Shown in pieces: positions 11,011 through 23,790 of a stretch of 64,000 nt of DNA. Below the pieces are notes generated by a model that saw only the letters and a program-made list of their open reading frames with translations, searched no databases and was not told the DNA's origin. Positions within the stretch are counted from its first letter, which is position 1. Each line of letters opens with the position of its first letter. The position numbers and the translations under genes were made by a program. This DNA is from Edolisoma coerulescens (lineage: Eukaryota > Chordata > Aves > Passeriformes > Campephagidae). The DNA lies in NCBI GenBank assembly GCA_013397115.1, contig VWZW01001167.1, positions 1,158,814 to 1,222,813 of the forward strand, written 5' to 3'.

Positions 11011-14000
11011 GCAATTTTATCAGCAGTAGGAGACAGCAGAATTGCACAAGTCTGGTGCTATCAATAGGAAGCGATGACTCACCCAGCTAGTGCTTTCAAA
11101 GTGGCAATATCCTATACACTGAAAATATCTTTTGAGGGTGATAAGTGACCCCATTGCCGGGAATAGGTGAAAGAGTGTTAGCAGCAAGAAGAAGGAAAAA
11201 TAAGTCTTTACACATCGCACCCTTTACTTCTGATACCTGTGAAAAAAAACTCATTTAGGTTGTGAGTTTGACCATTAAACAGAGTAGAGCTTTTCAAGCT
11301 TTACTGAAGTGATTTTTGAACTGTCATCCTTATAAAACAAGTTCATGTCAGTCTTCACAGAGCCCACAGACAATAGTATGATCATATAAACACAGACTGA
11401 TGCAAGACCTGGGACGTGTTCAAAGAGCGCTGTGATAAAAGAACAACCTGACTTGAATGAATGGTGGATAATGTTTAGAACAATAGGTGAAAGGTGTTCA
11501 GGAAAGTTAAAATAAAGAGTTCTTAGTACTCAGAATGAATTCTAAAGAGTAATGACATGATTTGGTTGTGTGCAAGCCTATCTATTCTGCCATTCAAAGA
11601 CTTTGAAGACCATTTATATGGAGCTCCAGAGACAATCTTTGATAAGCTTAACAATCCTTGTGGCACCCTTCCAAATCTGCATGAGGCAACGGAAATTCAA
11701 GTTGCTTCCAGCTTTCTAGAGAATAGATTGGATGTTAAGTAGAGCAAAGCAAAGCAGGTTTCTGCTATATGTCTAGACTTGGATGGTAAATGACTTTTTT
11801 GAGGGTGCATTGATTAGAAAAATGACTGCTTGCCCTTGAGTCACTGCCAAGCTCAGAATGGCTCTATATCATTGATGAATACTGATGCAAGAGGAATGAA
11901 TAAACTTCTGCAATAACATTAGGTCTATACTATCACTGAGAACTTTTTGAAAGGAAGAATGTGGATAATCTACTTATGCAAAGGAAAAGAAAGAAACAAA
12001 ATTACATTTTAAGCTATCTTTATAATATAGAGTTCAGTGGGCTCTAGATTTAATGGCTCCCTATTTTATATATAATCATGTATTTTCTTTGTTAGCGGAC
12101 TGATGTTGATCTCTAAAGGAATATGGATGCAGATTAAAGATTCTTGGGTTTTGTCCTCTAAAGCCCCTCTAGTGTTTAGCAACATATGTGCTCCATAGGA
12201 GAAAACCTTCCCCTAACCAGCATCCACTTTTCTGTATTACAGAGTCATTCTTCTCCTTCTATGAATCTCACAAGGATTTTGACGTTCTTTTTGAGAATTT
12301 CAAATACTTTCCATACTTGGCTGATGTTGGACAATGAGTTCAAATGTCATCAAGTCCCTGGAAAGCCAAACACATACACGCAGATTGGGAGCAAGTACAT
12401 TTTGTCTTTGTTAGAAGCCAGCAACAAAGGGACTCCTTGAAATGCTGGATTTGCCCCTGGCTTTTTGCTGAAACTGCTCCTCAGCTTCTGGATTTCTCTC
12501 TAGTGAAACAGAAAAATGGTGCAAGAGAACTCTAATTCCTAAACTGCAAACGTCAAGTGAGATGTATGTACAGGCTTTACGTTAGGCACCAATAAAGGTA
12601 GCAGACTTTTCTTTGGACTGGAGCTTTCACCAGCTTGCTTGTAATCCATTATGAAAAGGTCAGTAAAAATCTGCAGTGCTCATTTCAGACTCACAATTCA
12701 GACGTGCCTCCTTGGCCTCTTCTTGAAGGACATAGAAAAAACAAGAGCTGAAGTAGTGGAAATCCAGGGGAATGACAAATTCATTTATTTAAGAAAGATA
12801 GTCAGAGAGTGCCAGCAAGATAAGAGCAGTGCACCAAACAGAGATGAAGCAAAGAGTAGGTCCCGGCTCCTACTGAAACCACCTAAAGGGCAGACTGGCT
12901 CTGTCAGAGATATTCATGTCTTCTGATTTTCTCCAGCTACACATTCCCATCACCAGTTGTGTGTCAGTGCCTCTATGACATGAATGAATCAGAAAACTAG
13001 TCTGGTCAGAAACCTATCACTTTTTTATTATTTTTGGACTGGTTTCCAGGCAGATCACTTTACTGAACCAGTTCACTGAACATCAGGATGAATAGTAAAG
13101 TTGGCAAAAAAGGAGAACTGGGAATGCATGGCCAAGGTTAGGTGAGACAGGCTCCACTTCTGTTGACTTAGGGCCATCATAAAATCACAGCCTAAGCTGT
13201 AAATACTTGAAAACCTGGTAGATATTTCTTTCAGAGTGCAGCTGTGCAGGACAATTCATAGGTAGTGAAACATATGAGTTCTGGGTCCCAAATAATTGTG
13301 TTCACATGGCAGATACAACACTTTAGCTAAAGAAATTATCTTTGATATTAACATAAGTAATTAAAGCATCAGAAGCTATTAAGAGAAAAGTGATTTAAAT
13401 TATTGGCAGACAACTTCAGTTGCACTAAGGGAAAAATATCCACAATAGACTCTATTCCCACACCTTGACCAAACTGGTCTAAATTTTAAACCCAATAGAG
13501 AAAGACAATGAACTCCCAAACCTAACTTCCTGGGAGATCAGTAGCGCAGAATTCAGAGAAGGTTTTGTCTGCAGCTTTAGCAAAACACTGCTTCCAGGGA
13601 ACTCTGGCTAGTGGGACAGCAAATGTGACCTGAATACCAGTTTGTTTGGAAATGGCTGCATATATACAAGTCTCAGAGGGGTGAAATTAGGCAATTCCCT
13701 CCAGCAAAAACCAAAAATAGTTGCAGGGTGAGTTGCCCAAGCCATGGGACATCTTCTATATAACTGAGAAAAAGCTGCAGATGATGACAAGTTATTGCAT
13801 AGCAGAGCAATAATGCTGCATTATTTTTCTTTCTTTTAAGATAACCAACATATGCACACATTTGGTAAATTGTGTCTGCTATTTATAAACCGCATGAAAT
13901 TCTGAAACCAGGAAACAAAACATGCCTTTTGTGATTCCTCTTTCAAGCGGCTTCTTCAGTGGCATTGCTAAGCTAACAGCTCAACTTCCCTGCCTATGAT

Positions 14001-16539
14001 GCAGCCACCTTTCTTTGACAAGCATCCCTGACAAGGCAGTTTTATCAAACTTCTTATTTCTGAAGACTGCATTTTCTGAGAAAAATGTGCACGACACCAG
14101 GAGATATAGCCATATTTGTGAATTCTGGCATCCCACAAATACTAAGAACTAAAGGGTAGTACTAGCAATTTCATATCACCCATTTATTTCCTGTGTATGT
14201 GTTTCTCCCACATGTAGAGACAATTGTCAAAGGAGGCTTAAGAATATCCTAAATCCAAACAGGACGAGAGACAATATAAAAAAAAGGACTCTTCTGCTTT
14301 GGGGGAAGTACAGATTATGTGATTCAATTTTATTTCTTTTCCACTTTTTTTTTTAAATTTTATTTTTTTATTTTGCCATTTTGATTGGAATGATTCCTAA
14401 TCAATAAGCTATTTTGAGTTGGTGTTTTCAGTGTTAGTTTGTTGATGAGGGTTTTACTTTTTTTCTTCTTCCTGCATACTGTGCAATGTGTATCTTAAAA
14501 CAAATGTTCTTCCACTCAGAAAAGAGCATCCTCAGAGACACAAATTCCATATTTAAAATATATTGCATTTTGATGCCTCATCTACCTGTCTGATGATGGA
14601 ATTGAAATACACCTTTGTGCACAAGCTTTTGATCTAAATATCATTGTTTAATACTATTTTTTCCATTGGGAAGAAATAGAACAAAATAAAAAATTCATCA
14701 GTTCACCTTGAGGGGAGGTATGTTTTATCTTGGGGTTTTTAAAGCCAGTTGTATGACATGGAAATGATCTTAGATTTTGCAAAAGGTTTTGCTTTGTTTT
14801 GCTTTCTCTGTCTGCTTTCCCCATTTCCATTGCCTCCCATCTTTCACCTGAATCAACCCTTCTTTCTCTTTGATAATCACACTTCCCTTTAACTGCTAGC
14901 CTTGTCATCTCTGTAATTAAGTGAAATAAGCATAACAGTGCATAATGCCTTGAATATAATGAACTCATAAATGAGCTACCTCTTCAAAAATAAATAAATG
15001 CATAAATAATGGTAGGGTGATCTGGTCTATATACACAGGAATGAGTTAATTCCAAGTTGTTACACACTTGTCCAAACTTACTGATTGCTTTCAGTATCTA
15101 GAAAGCTGTGAGAGTCCAGGTTTCTCCATATTTGAAAACTGATGAAATCTTCCTCCTAGCTGAATTCTCATGTGTCCAGGAAAGATCATTTTATAGCCTT
15201 TCTTTACACGTTAACACTTGGAGGGTTCTGGTTTTAGGAATTAACAGTTAGAAATTGAACAGTTTTAATTTTACCCTTGTGCTGCTTATTTCACAAATTG
15301 CAGATGAAGGTGTTTGTCTTAGGCAGGTGTCTCTTGGGTCCTGGTCCCCATCCATGAAAACTAGGGTCTGGTCACAACCTCCTGAGGCACCCTTCTGCCC
15401 TTTTGCCTGGTATTCCTTCTACAGGATACTGGGCTGCAGAAGAATATGATATGCTTGGTTCTGAGCAGTGATTTCAAATGCATGTTTTGAAATCTAGGCA
15501 TGAATGTCAGTAATGCAGTGACAAAGGAGAGGAAGCTGCACAGGCAGAAAGGCTGTTCTTTATGGAGAAGAGAAAAAAGTCATAGCCTGGTTATGGTTTC
15601 TGTCTAAATCTGTATCACCAAAAAATGACAGAGATAAAGAACACAGCCTTCTTCCATTCCCCCAGGGAAGACCTGAACCAGTCATCAAGATATTTATCAT
15701 TATCAGGTGAGGGAAAGGCAGGTTTTGTGTCCTGACTTACCTCTGTCATCTGAACACGACAGTCCTCATTCTCAGTGGAGCATTGCAAGAGATGAAGCTG
15801 CGTGCTCTGGCCTAACTTTGACTAGACAGTATGCATTGTAAAACTACATTGCCATTGTTTTTTGCCTTGGGTGCAGTGCTGCACCCACTGCTTCAGTTGT
15901 AGAGGCTGCTCAAATGTAGGCTAATGTGTTTGTTTTATGTACTTAGGGCTCTGTTTCCTGCACATCTCAAGATTTTGATCGTAAGAGACATTGTAACAAA
16001 AAATCTATTTTTTTTGAACAACTAAAATTCTATCAAGAGACAACAACATAACTCCAGGTCTGTGAAGCAGCACATGAAAAAATTACAAGATGAAAGTCTC
16101 AACAGACTTGGGATATGACTGGCTGCGAGTAGTTAATTTGTTGCTCACAATTAAAATATGGGGCTTGCTCTTAAAAACATCTTTTGCTATTAAAATAAGA
16201 TGATTTTTAGTTTGAAAGATCTTTGAAACCCATCTACCCATATAAGTCTCCCTACTTGTGTATTTACCTACTTAGCAAGTAGCCTGCCTATCAGTAAAAT
16301 GCATTATGTTGCAGAGGATCCCCATTGTTAAGAAGGGGAAAAATGAGTGCTGCATGATGTTCTTGTGTCCCTTGGTTCACAGAGGTCTAATCAGAGATAG
16401 ATTCAGAACTGAATAGCAAAAAATGAGCCAGTGAATTCAGAGTGGCTTTGGTTGAATAACAGAATAAGGAAAGATTCAGCAAAGCTGGCTATGCAACTAA
16501 AATGTACATCAGGTTGTAATACTTGATACTTCTCGACAG
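11011..16539. other. non-coding AT-rich sequence
   Basis: No gene or RNA is recognised. Open frames such as 12,651-12,926 (plus) and 14,654-14,968 (minus) lack domain features. Low-complexity T-rich sequence lies at about 14,338-14,375. I see no repeat family. Confidence 0.55.
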
Positions 16540-16664
16540 GAAGAGTCCTGCTACAGTTGTGGGTAGAGCTATATTTGAGAGGCTTGAATTTCCAGACTCT
16601 GAATACGTGAATCAGACTGTGCAGTTTACAAAAAAGACAAGCCCGAATATCATGTTTTGTGAAG
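16540..16664 (+). CDS. weak candidate internal exon, product unknown
   Basis: A possible acceptor (CTTCTCGACAG, with a short pyrimidine run) precedes 125 bases that end at a good donor match, GAAG|GTGAGG. One frame is open throughout, giving 41 complete codons. The peptide has mixed composition, including KSPATVVGRAIFERLEFP near its start and TSPNIMF near its end, and is less biased than most chance ORFs here. I do not recognise it. The first base would complete a codon, which is compatible in phase with the candidate exon at 9,092-9,248. No signal peptide, membrane segment or known motif is visible. A chance ORF between cryptic splice sites remains the more likely explanation. Confidence 0.18.
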
Positions 16665-19600
16665 GTGAGGCAGCTTTGGTGTCACAGCTCTCACTGCAAG
16701 ATGTCTAGAACAGCAGTGCTGGGGAAAAAGTGCAACTGAAGGAGCCTATAGGCTCTGGACAGCTTTTGGTATATTGCTGCCCATCGGAATACAAAGTTGC
16801 AGGAATGACCTATTCCTTATTGAGAGCAAGGACTGACAGAGACAAGCAAGGCACAGAAGGATTTCAGCAGAGTGCTTCTATCCAAAGTTCTTCCAGACTG
16901 ATGGAAGTTCAAGTTAGGAAATGAGACAATAGCAAATGGAAGGGGAATTACAGTGACACTGGGCAAAGCAACAAAGAAAAGGAGCAGCAGTGACAGAAAA
17001 ACAATTATGGTCTGTGTATTTTATAGCTAGTGTGAGTAGGAGTGTTTCTCCCACCACACTGGCATGAAAGCAGGAAGAGCATCTCATGCCAGGGGAGTAG
17101 CAGATGGAGCAGCTATATTTCATATGAGAACTTGTGTTCTGGTACTGTCAAACTGCTGTGGGAGCTGCTCAAGATTTGTGTGTCAGCATCATTGCTGCAG
17201 CCCATGACTTATACCCCAAGGACAAAAAATCATTTAGGGTTACATTATTTACAGAAATACAGGTTGCCCTTTATTCTGTATAAGTTGTTTTACTGCCTTC
17301 TTTATCCCATGTTTAAATACTTTCTAGAAGTGTTCTAACTCATCTCTGGCATGTGTGAGTCATGTTCACATGCAGTCTCCAGAATAAATTATGTGTGCAA
17401 TACAGAGATTATTTTCCTGTTACATATAAAAATGTTGTTAGGGAAAAATTCCCCTTACATGACAAGAGGGATGTGGGATATACTGCAGCAATTCATGCCA
17501 GCTGGGGACTTTTAGGGATGTCCAGCTGTTATGGTGCAGCATTTCAGTCTGACTGGGAAGTGTCTATCACATTTGTAACAGGAGAGCGTTCCGGACAAAC
17601 AAAAGTGGCAGACACTTATCCACAAATCCTCTTCCACGTGGCAAATTATGGTCTGTGAAAACTCCTGAACCAGTATGCTGAGTGATTGATGCAGAGATTT
17701 ATATCTGCACACAGAGGGGTGGTGCTATGGCCACAATCTCTCACAGTGCTCTCTCCTTTACTTCCAGCTCAAGCTGAAGCTTCATTGTAGATACCTGGTC
17801 TCTTCCCATGGGCGCACTGAACTCATCTAAGCACTGGGGCACACTGACAGCAGTGGTAGCTCCTGTGCGATGTAGATGGCAAACCACTGCCTGGCTACTG
17901 GCTAATTTTGGTTAAGAACTGAATCCACATCATACAGGATCTCCTGACATTCTATACAGTGCCGGCTGGAGGCACAGACTTCACTTATGCACAATGCAGA
18001 GCTGCAACTTTTTCAAGAACTTAGACATACAGCATCTTACTTTTGCTTAGCTTTTCCTACTTCAGTGTTTGAAATATCCAGGGAAAGGAAAATAGAATAA
18101 AACCCTTTTCAAGGTGGCAAGAAAGCAAAAAAAAGCTTTAAACCAAAAAAATGGTTTCTAAAATACTGTCTGGCTTTTAAGTCCAAATATCTCACGGACA
18201 ATTAGCAGCTTCATCAAGAAACTACAGGGCTACCTACAGCACAGGTCAATTAGCAGCTTCAACCTATCTGTCAACTTGCTGATGAGCAATTTTCACATCC
18301 AGTTCTTTGATAGATTATCAAATTATTTTTTCAAAGGAGGAATTTATGCATAATGATAATGGCTAGTCAAATGACATGAGAACCATTTATCAATGGCTTT
18401 TTTTTTCTTCTTGTAGAGGACAGTCTCAAAAGTCTGCATAAGTCCTGCAACAATTTCAATGCAGCTTGAAAATCCTACCATCATCTTTCTGTGCTTCAGC
18501 TCAGCAGGAAGAAAGGAAAGATTAAAAGTTATTAAAAAGTTAAAATATTGTAGCAATCAGGAAGCAATTCTGTTTATGTAGCTCATTTTTAGTATAAATA
18601 TTTAGAAGAGAAATATGGAGAGAACAGGATGAGATAAAATTCCCCATACAGCTTAAAAAAATTTAAGTGCAAATAGTCAATGACAAAATAGCAGAGTAAT
18701 GACCAAGAATAAACTTTTACAAAAGCATACGAGAATCCTGGGCTGGATGTGATCATATTTCAGCCTTGGACACATGCTGTATTCTTAGAATGCAGGAAGT
18801 TCCTCATCATGCCACCTTTCAAACAAAGGCAACAAAAAGAGAAGCATTGCTTTTAAAAGCTAAAATACATTCTGTTTAACAACACAAAACACTCAAAGAA
18901 GAAAAGACAGAAATATCTCAAGCTCACATTTGGCTAAAATTCCCTTTTCAGCAAAACCCCCGCAATTTCAAAGTTGAGTTGAAGACATTTAAAGAAAATA
19001 ACTGATCTGGAGAATGATTTTGCATTACTCTCATAATATGAATTCTATGAACAATAATTGTGCTTCATGGCCCACTAGACCTAGAAATGTGATTCAGTCC
19101 AGAAATTTGCAAATATATTATATATTAACATGAGAAAAATGAGCTACTAGAACCAATTGTGAAAGCTGCAGGTTTTTTGATGTTGACAAACTGTATAAAA
19201 GTAATGTCATTTATATATATATTTCAGGGATCACAAATATTTTAAGAACATAATAGTTCTAAGTACTCTTTATAAATGTACTAATATTCATACCTGAGTA
19301 TGAAATGACATATCACTGCCATACAATGAGGTCCATTTTACTTTTTCCAGGCACTGAAAGGGTATGAAACTCCTCCTTGTTTTACTCTTAAGAAAAATTC
19401 CACTTAAACTAGCAGCGATGTGTATAATAAGGATGAATTTGCCTCCAGGAAAATAATTTAGGAAGTAATCTAAACTGGTCCACTTTTGTGAACTTTAGAC
19501 TAAGGCTTGCAAGAAAATAGTTTAAACAGCTATGTAAACAAAAACCACAATAAAACAAAAAGATTTTAATTTCAATTTGGACCCCCAATAAAATTATTGA

Positions 19601-22600
19601 TATTTTCACCCTACTCGTCTTGCTGGATGCCTTTTTTTATCATGACATTAAGACTTAGACAGACAGTTGTCAGTATCTCTCCAACCTTTTAACCATCTGA
19701 GATGTTCACAACAATCCGTCGGGGCGGTCCTTCCATATGAAAAGATTCTCAGTTGTTGGATATTTTAACAGAAGTTAAGGCGTGAAAAAAACCTGCCTAA
19801 CATATTGAGTTTGGGTTTGCACCTTTGGCAACTTGTACTTTGGGAATAAAGCCGTAGACAGTCAGGGGCTGATGACAGGGTGAAGTAGAAACAGAAACCA
19901 CTGTGCTGGGGGTGTGACTCCTGTCGAGACAGAGAGATGGGGCAGGCTCTGAACAACGAGTCACTTCAGATCCAAACTGCTGCACTTGCCTTTTTGGCTT
20001 ATTTTTCCATTCATCAAGAGCTTCGGCATCCTTTTATATCCTATATGTGTTAGTTTATGCACACACTCTGTATTCGACACATGGTGTTTTAATAAACACT
20101 CTGCCATGTTTGGAAAAGGAAATAATTGTATTAAGGTTGATTCTCATTTATGTCACACTGCTGCAATCTTACCAAAAGGTTAATGACAATGAGGAAAATG
20201 TCTGGAAACCAGGATGGCTGAGTTGTATGGCTATCTTCTGTGTATGACACAGTATTTTGAACTGTTTGCACTGTTTTCAGAGTTTATTTTCTTCATTTCA
20301 TTTAAAAGGCTGTATAGGCCTGAATCTCTGCATATTCCCCTCTCAAAAACAGACCTTGACAAGCTTGTTTTGGGTTTTTCTGCTTTAGTATCTGACGGTC
20401 TGGGTAGTTTTTTAAAGCTTTGTTCTGAAATTATACAGGAAAATACTGTTCAACATCCCTTGGATGTTAATGCTGTTGACAGGACAGTATTTCAGAGTCA
20501 GAACTGAATTAAAATTCAGAGATCTAATTTATATGAGTTTGGTGTTTTGTTGTTGAACTTCAGTAGCAGATGCATTTGGGTTGTAAAGTTAAAATCTATT
20601 TCCATTTATTCCTTCCACAATTGATCTAGAGCTGCCAGTCCATTTTCTCCCATAATCTCTTTGGTTTTGTCTTTGAAGTTGCAGCTCTGTTAGAGAACTA
20701 ATGTAATTTATTCATGTGTAGCATAATATTTAAAAGAAATTACCGTTTGGCATGGAGAAAATAGATGGGTTCTGAGCAATTCTCTTGAACAGGCTCATCT
20801 GAGAGGTTACATAATTGATATTTACTATTATTGTCTGCACTTTCTTGAATTTTTCATATGAAATTTAATCAACAAATGAATAAATAAAATTAAATTAAAG
20901 CAAACTCAAATATAAATAGATCCACCACCTGGCAGCTCATGTCAAAAGGTAATAATAAAGTATGTTCCCAGTTTAAATATTTATACAAGGAGATTTTCTG
21001 AGACAGCAAGTATTCTTAAAAAAGGTCAATTTACAACATATTTTTTTCCACACATAATGAGGTTCCTAGAGCTTAAATAATTTCATGAATTCATTTATTT
21101 TGACATCTCAAGAAAGCAGTTTATAATGAAGAGATGCCCAAACAAATCCACCTACAATGAACTGAAGGAAATATTAGCCTGATTTTGATTGAAGAGATAG
21201 GAGAATCTTTTTCTTTATAAAAAATCATTTTGTTTTCATAAATATTTTTTGTGTGCAAGGAGAAGTGCAACTACTTGGTTGAAGACCAGCACATGTTGCA
21301 GCCCAGTTGAAATGAATAGCAAAATTTATTCTGATTTCAGTAAGAAAGAGCCTTTTTCCAGGCCTTCCAGTGCTGTAAGATAGCTGAAATTATTTAGCCA
21401 ATTAATAAAAAGGGGGAATTTGCATATCGTGTCTCATCAAGGCATGATACATTAATTTCCATGTAAACATATTAAATTCTTGAAGTACCTAAGTGAGAGC
21501 ATATGTTCTTGTATATACCAGAAAAACTGAAAACCATGAAAATTATAAATATATTAACAATCCAGAAATTACTCTCCTGCAGAAAAATGGAAGCAGAAAT
21601 TGTGTTCCTTTAAAAAATATTCCTCTTAGTTACAAGAATAAAATGCAAACACCTTACCCTTAAAGACAGAATAATTCATAGTTCTTTTGTACTCCTCTTC
21701 CTTAAATGTAATCGGTGCTAAATATTAAGCAAGAATGATTTGGGACACATTTCCCCTTTGGAAACATAAAAACAGTTGGCACCAGGTTTCCCATCTCATT
21801 TTAGATATCAACTATTTCAAGATTCTTCAAAACTTTTTATTAACAAGAGGAAATTAATTGCTTGGGAGAAAGCTGTGCATGATAAATAAATGTGGATTTA
21901 ATAGCATCATACTAAGGCACAGTTTCCAGAGTGTGTGTTTTATGTGGAGTTGACAGCACCAAGCAGACACAGCTGTCTGGTGCTTTCCTTCCAAGACTCC
22001 TTTCAATTATAAACAGGTCTCTCTGTGCTATGGTTTGTGCTATGCTTTGTGTTGATCTTGGTTTTTACTAAAGCATATAAAAATTATAGGAGGCTTTTCA
22101 GTATTCAACAAGCCACCACTAATGATCCTTCCAGACATTTTGAGATAATAAAAATCATCAGCATCTACTCATGAATACAATGCAGACAAGGGCCTTCATT
22201 GCTGGCACAATAACCTGAAATGGATGGGAAAATAGTCACAAGTCATTGTCTGTGCCAAAGTCACAAGGGACTTTGTGGGGTGTAATAGGCTTTGGAAGAA
22301 AGACCAGGTGGATGCTGCCTCTCTGCTCCTTCTCAGCTCATGGGCAAGGGAAGATAAAAGACAAGTTGTTACTAGTGGAGGCATGACTTGTCCTGTTGGA
22401 ACAAAGGGCCATTTTACTCAGGAGAAGTCTCTTAGACAGGTAAGAGATGGAAGGAAGGGATTAATAATGACAAATGAAGCAAAAAACCACCCATCTAATT
22501 GAGTGCACAGTGGCTTGCAGGGATATGGAACATGAAATGTGTAAGATTAGCAGAAAATTTACCTTCTCGGGGAAAAAAGCCCACACTGTTAAGCCACAGT

Positions 22601-23119
22601 TCTAAAACCTTGGGAAAAACTCTATGCTTGAAATAAAAGTCTAATGTAACTTTTTAGGAAAGACAGGGAGAGTAGATAGGCAGAAGAGTGTGATGTGGAG
22701 CCTTCAACACACCCTTGTCTGCCTCAGTTATTAGTAATATGGGGAATGTGGGACATTGAGCATTCACAGATCACTTATGGTTCAATAACGAAAGCAGTGG
22801 AACGTTCTGTAAGATACAAACCAGAGCAATAAGCACTTCTCAGTAGTATATGAAAAAGAAATCATGTTATTAATGTCATCAGTCTAAGAAACCTTTCATG
22901 AAGGATTTGTGTGGGGCCCCATTGCCCTCCCATGATGTTTAAGAATGGAAATTACAAAGTAAGGAGAAAAAGTTCTTCTGCTAGAATTTAGGGGCCTTGA
23001 GAAACTGGTAAACAATAATGCAGACAGGGAAGCTACGCAACAAAAGCTCTCTTAATAGATGGGATATACCAACAGAATACAGTCCTGTACCCTGGAAAGC
23101 AGAGGCTCTGTAAGGAATT
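16665..23119. other. non-coding AT-rich sequence
   Basis: No gene is supported. The region includes a 15-bp direct repeat at 18,199-18,213 and 18,247-18,261. Very AT-rich, TAAT-rich stretches at about 20,840-21,500 read like unique regulatory or intergenic DNA. The part from about 22,850 onward may be a further decayed 5' extension of the ancient CR1 relic that follows, but I cannot align it with confidence. Confidence 0.55.
18199..18261 (+). repeat. 15-bp direct repeat pair
   Basis: CAATTAGCAGCTTCA occurs at 18,199-18,213 and again at 18,247-18,261, 48 bases apart. The sequence between the two copies is not itself repeated. It is probably a local duplication remnant. Confidence 0.7.
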
Positions 23120-23790
23120 AAAATTCACAGCAGGGGAAACAACGTAATTAATGCCTCTGAGTGACATGTATTAGTGAAAAAGGACTGTTTGTACCCCGTA
23201 GTCCGTGAAATAAAAGTAATTTTATCCCTGTGTGAAACATAGGTGAGGCTAATACTGAAATACAGCATGCAGTTTTGGTGGCTGCATTTATAGTGGGGTT
23301 TAGAAGCCCCATGAGAGCTCCGATGATAACCACAGTACTTATTCTATTTTCTGGAGAAAACATCTTGCTGTTAAAAGCTTAATGCTTAAATCTGGTTAGC
23401 TTATTAAAAGGGAAGATTGAGGAGTGATTTGATTACAAAGTATAATGCCTTCACAAGGAGAAAACAGAGGGGAGTACATAGCCTTTTATTTAGTGAGAAA
23501 GGTGTAAGAAAATCTAAGAAATTGAATCAGATAAATTCTAATGGGAAAAACAGTACTAAACACAGTAACACTCCAAAAGATTATTTCCTGGAGTAAACTG
23601 CTTAGAAAATTCATCATCTCCTAAACTCTCCTCATCCTTAAATCAAAGCAGCACAATTTGCTTTGAAGATGTGCTATCAAAACACAAAGCCACTGGACCC
23701 AGTAGAGCAGTATGTGGTATATGTTGCAGGTGATCAGTCTAGCTGCCTGAGGAATAACTAGGGCTTACACTACTGCTTGTTGGAAATCCT
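23120..23790 (+). mobile_element. ancient CR1 LINE relic (old amniote type)
   Basis: Ordered blocks match the 3' part of old CR1 elements of the kind seen in turtles and crocodilians. Around 23,228-23,285 the sequence reads TAGGTGAGGCTAATACTGAA then GCAGTTTTGGTGGCTGCA, equivalent to 'ggtgaggccacacctggaatactgtgtccagttttgg'. Around 23,400-23,550 it reads TTAAAAGGGAAGATTGAGGA then GTGATTTGATTACAAAGTAT, then a GAGAAAGGTGTAAGAAAATC block and AATCAGATAAATTCTAATGG. The 3' UTR-like end at about 23,640-23,755 includes CTTAAATCAAAGC and GCAGGTGATCAGTCTAGCTG. The coding frame is destroyed by many substitutions and indels. This copy is far more diverged than the other CR1 copies here and predates them. 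Confidence 0.7.

Noticed and set aside
12651..12926. Charged 91-codon plus-strand frame
   Set aside because: No good splice signals or recognisable domain. The charge follows from purine-rich DNA.
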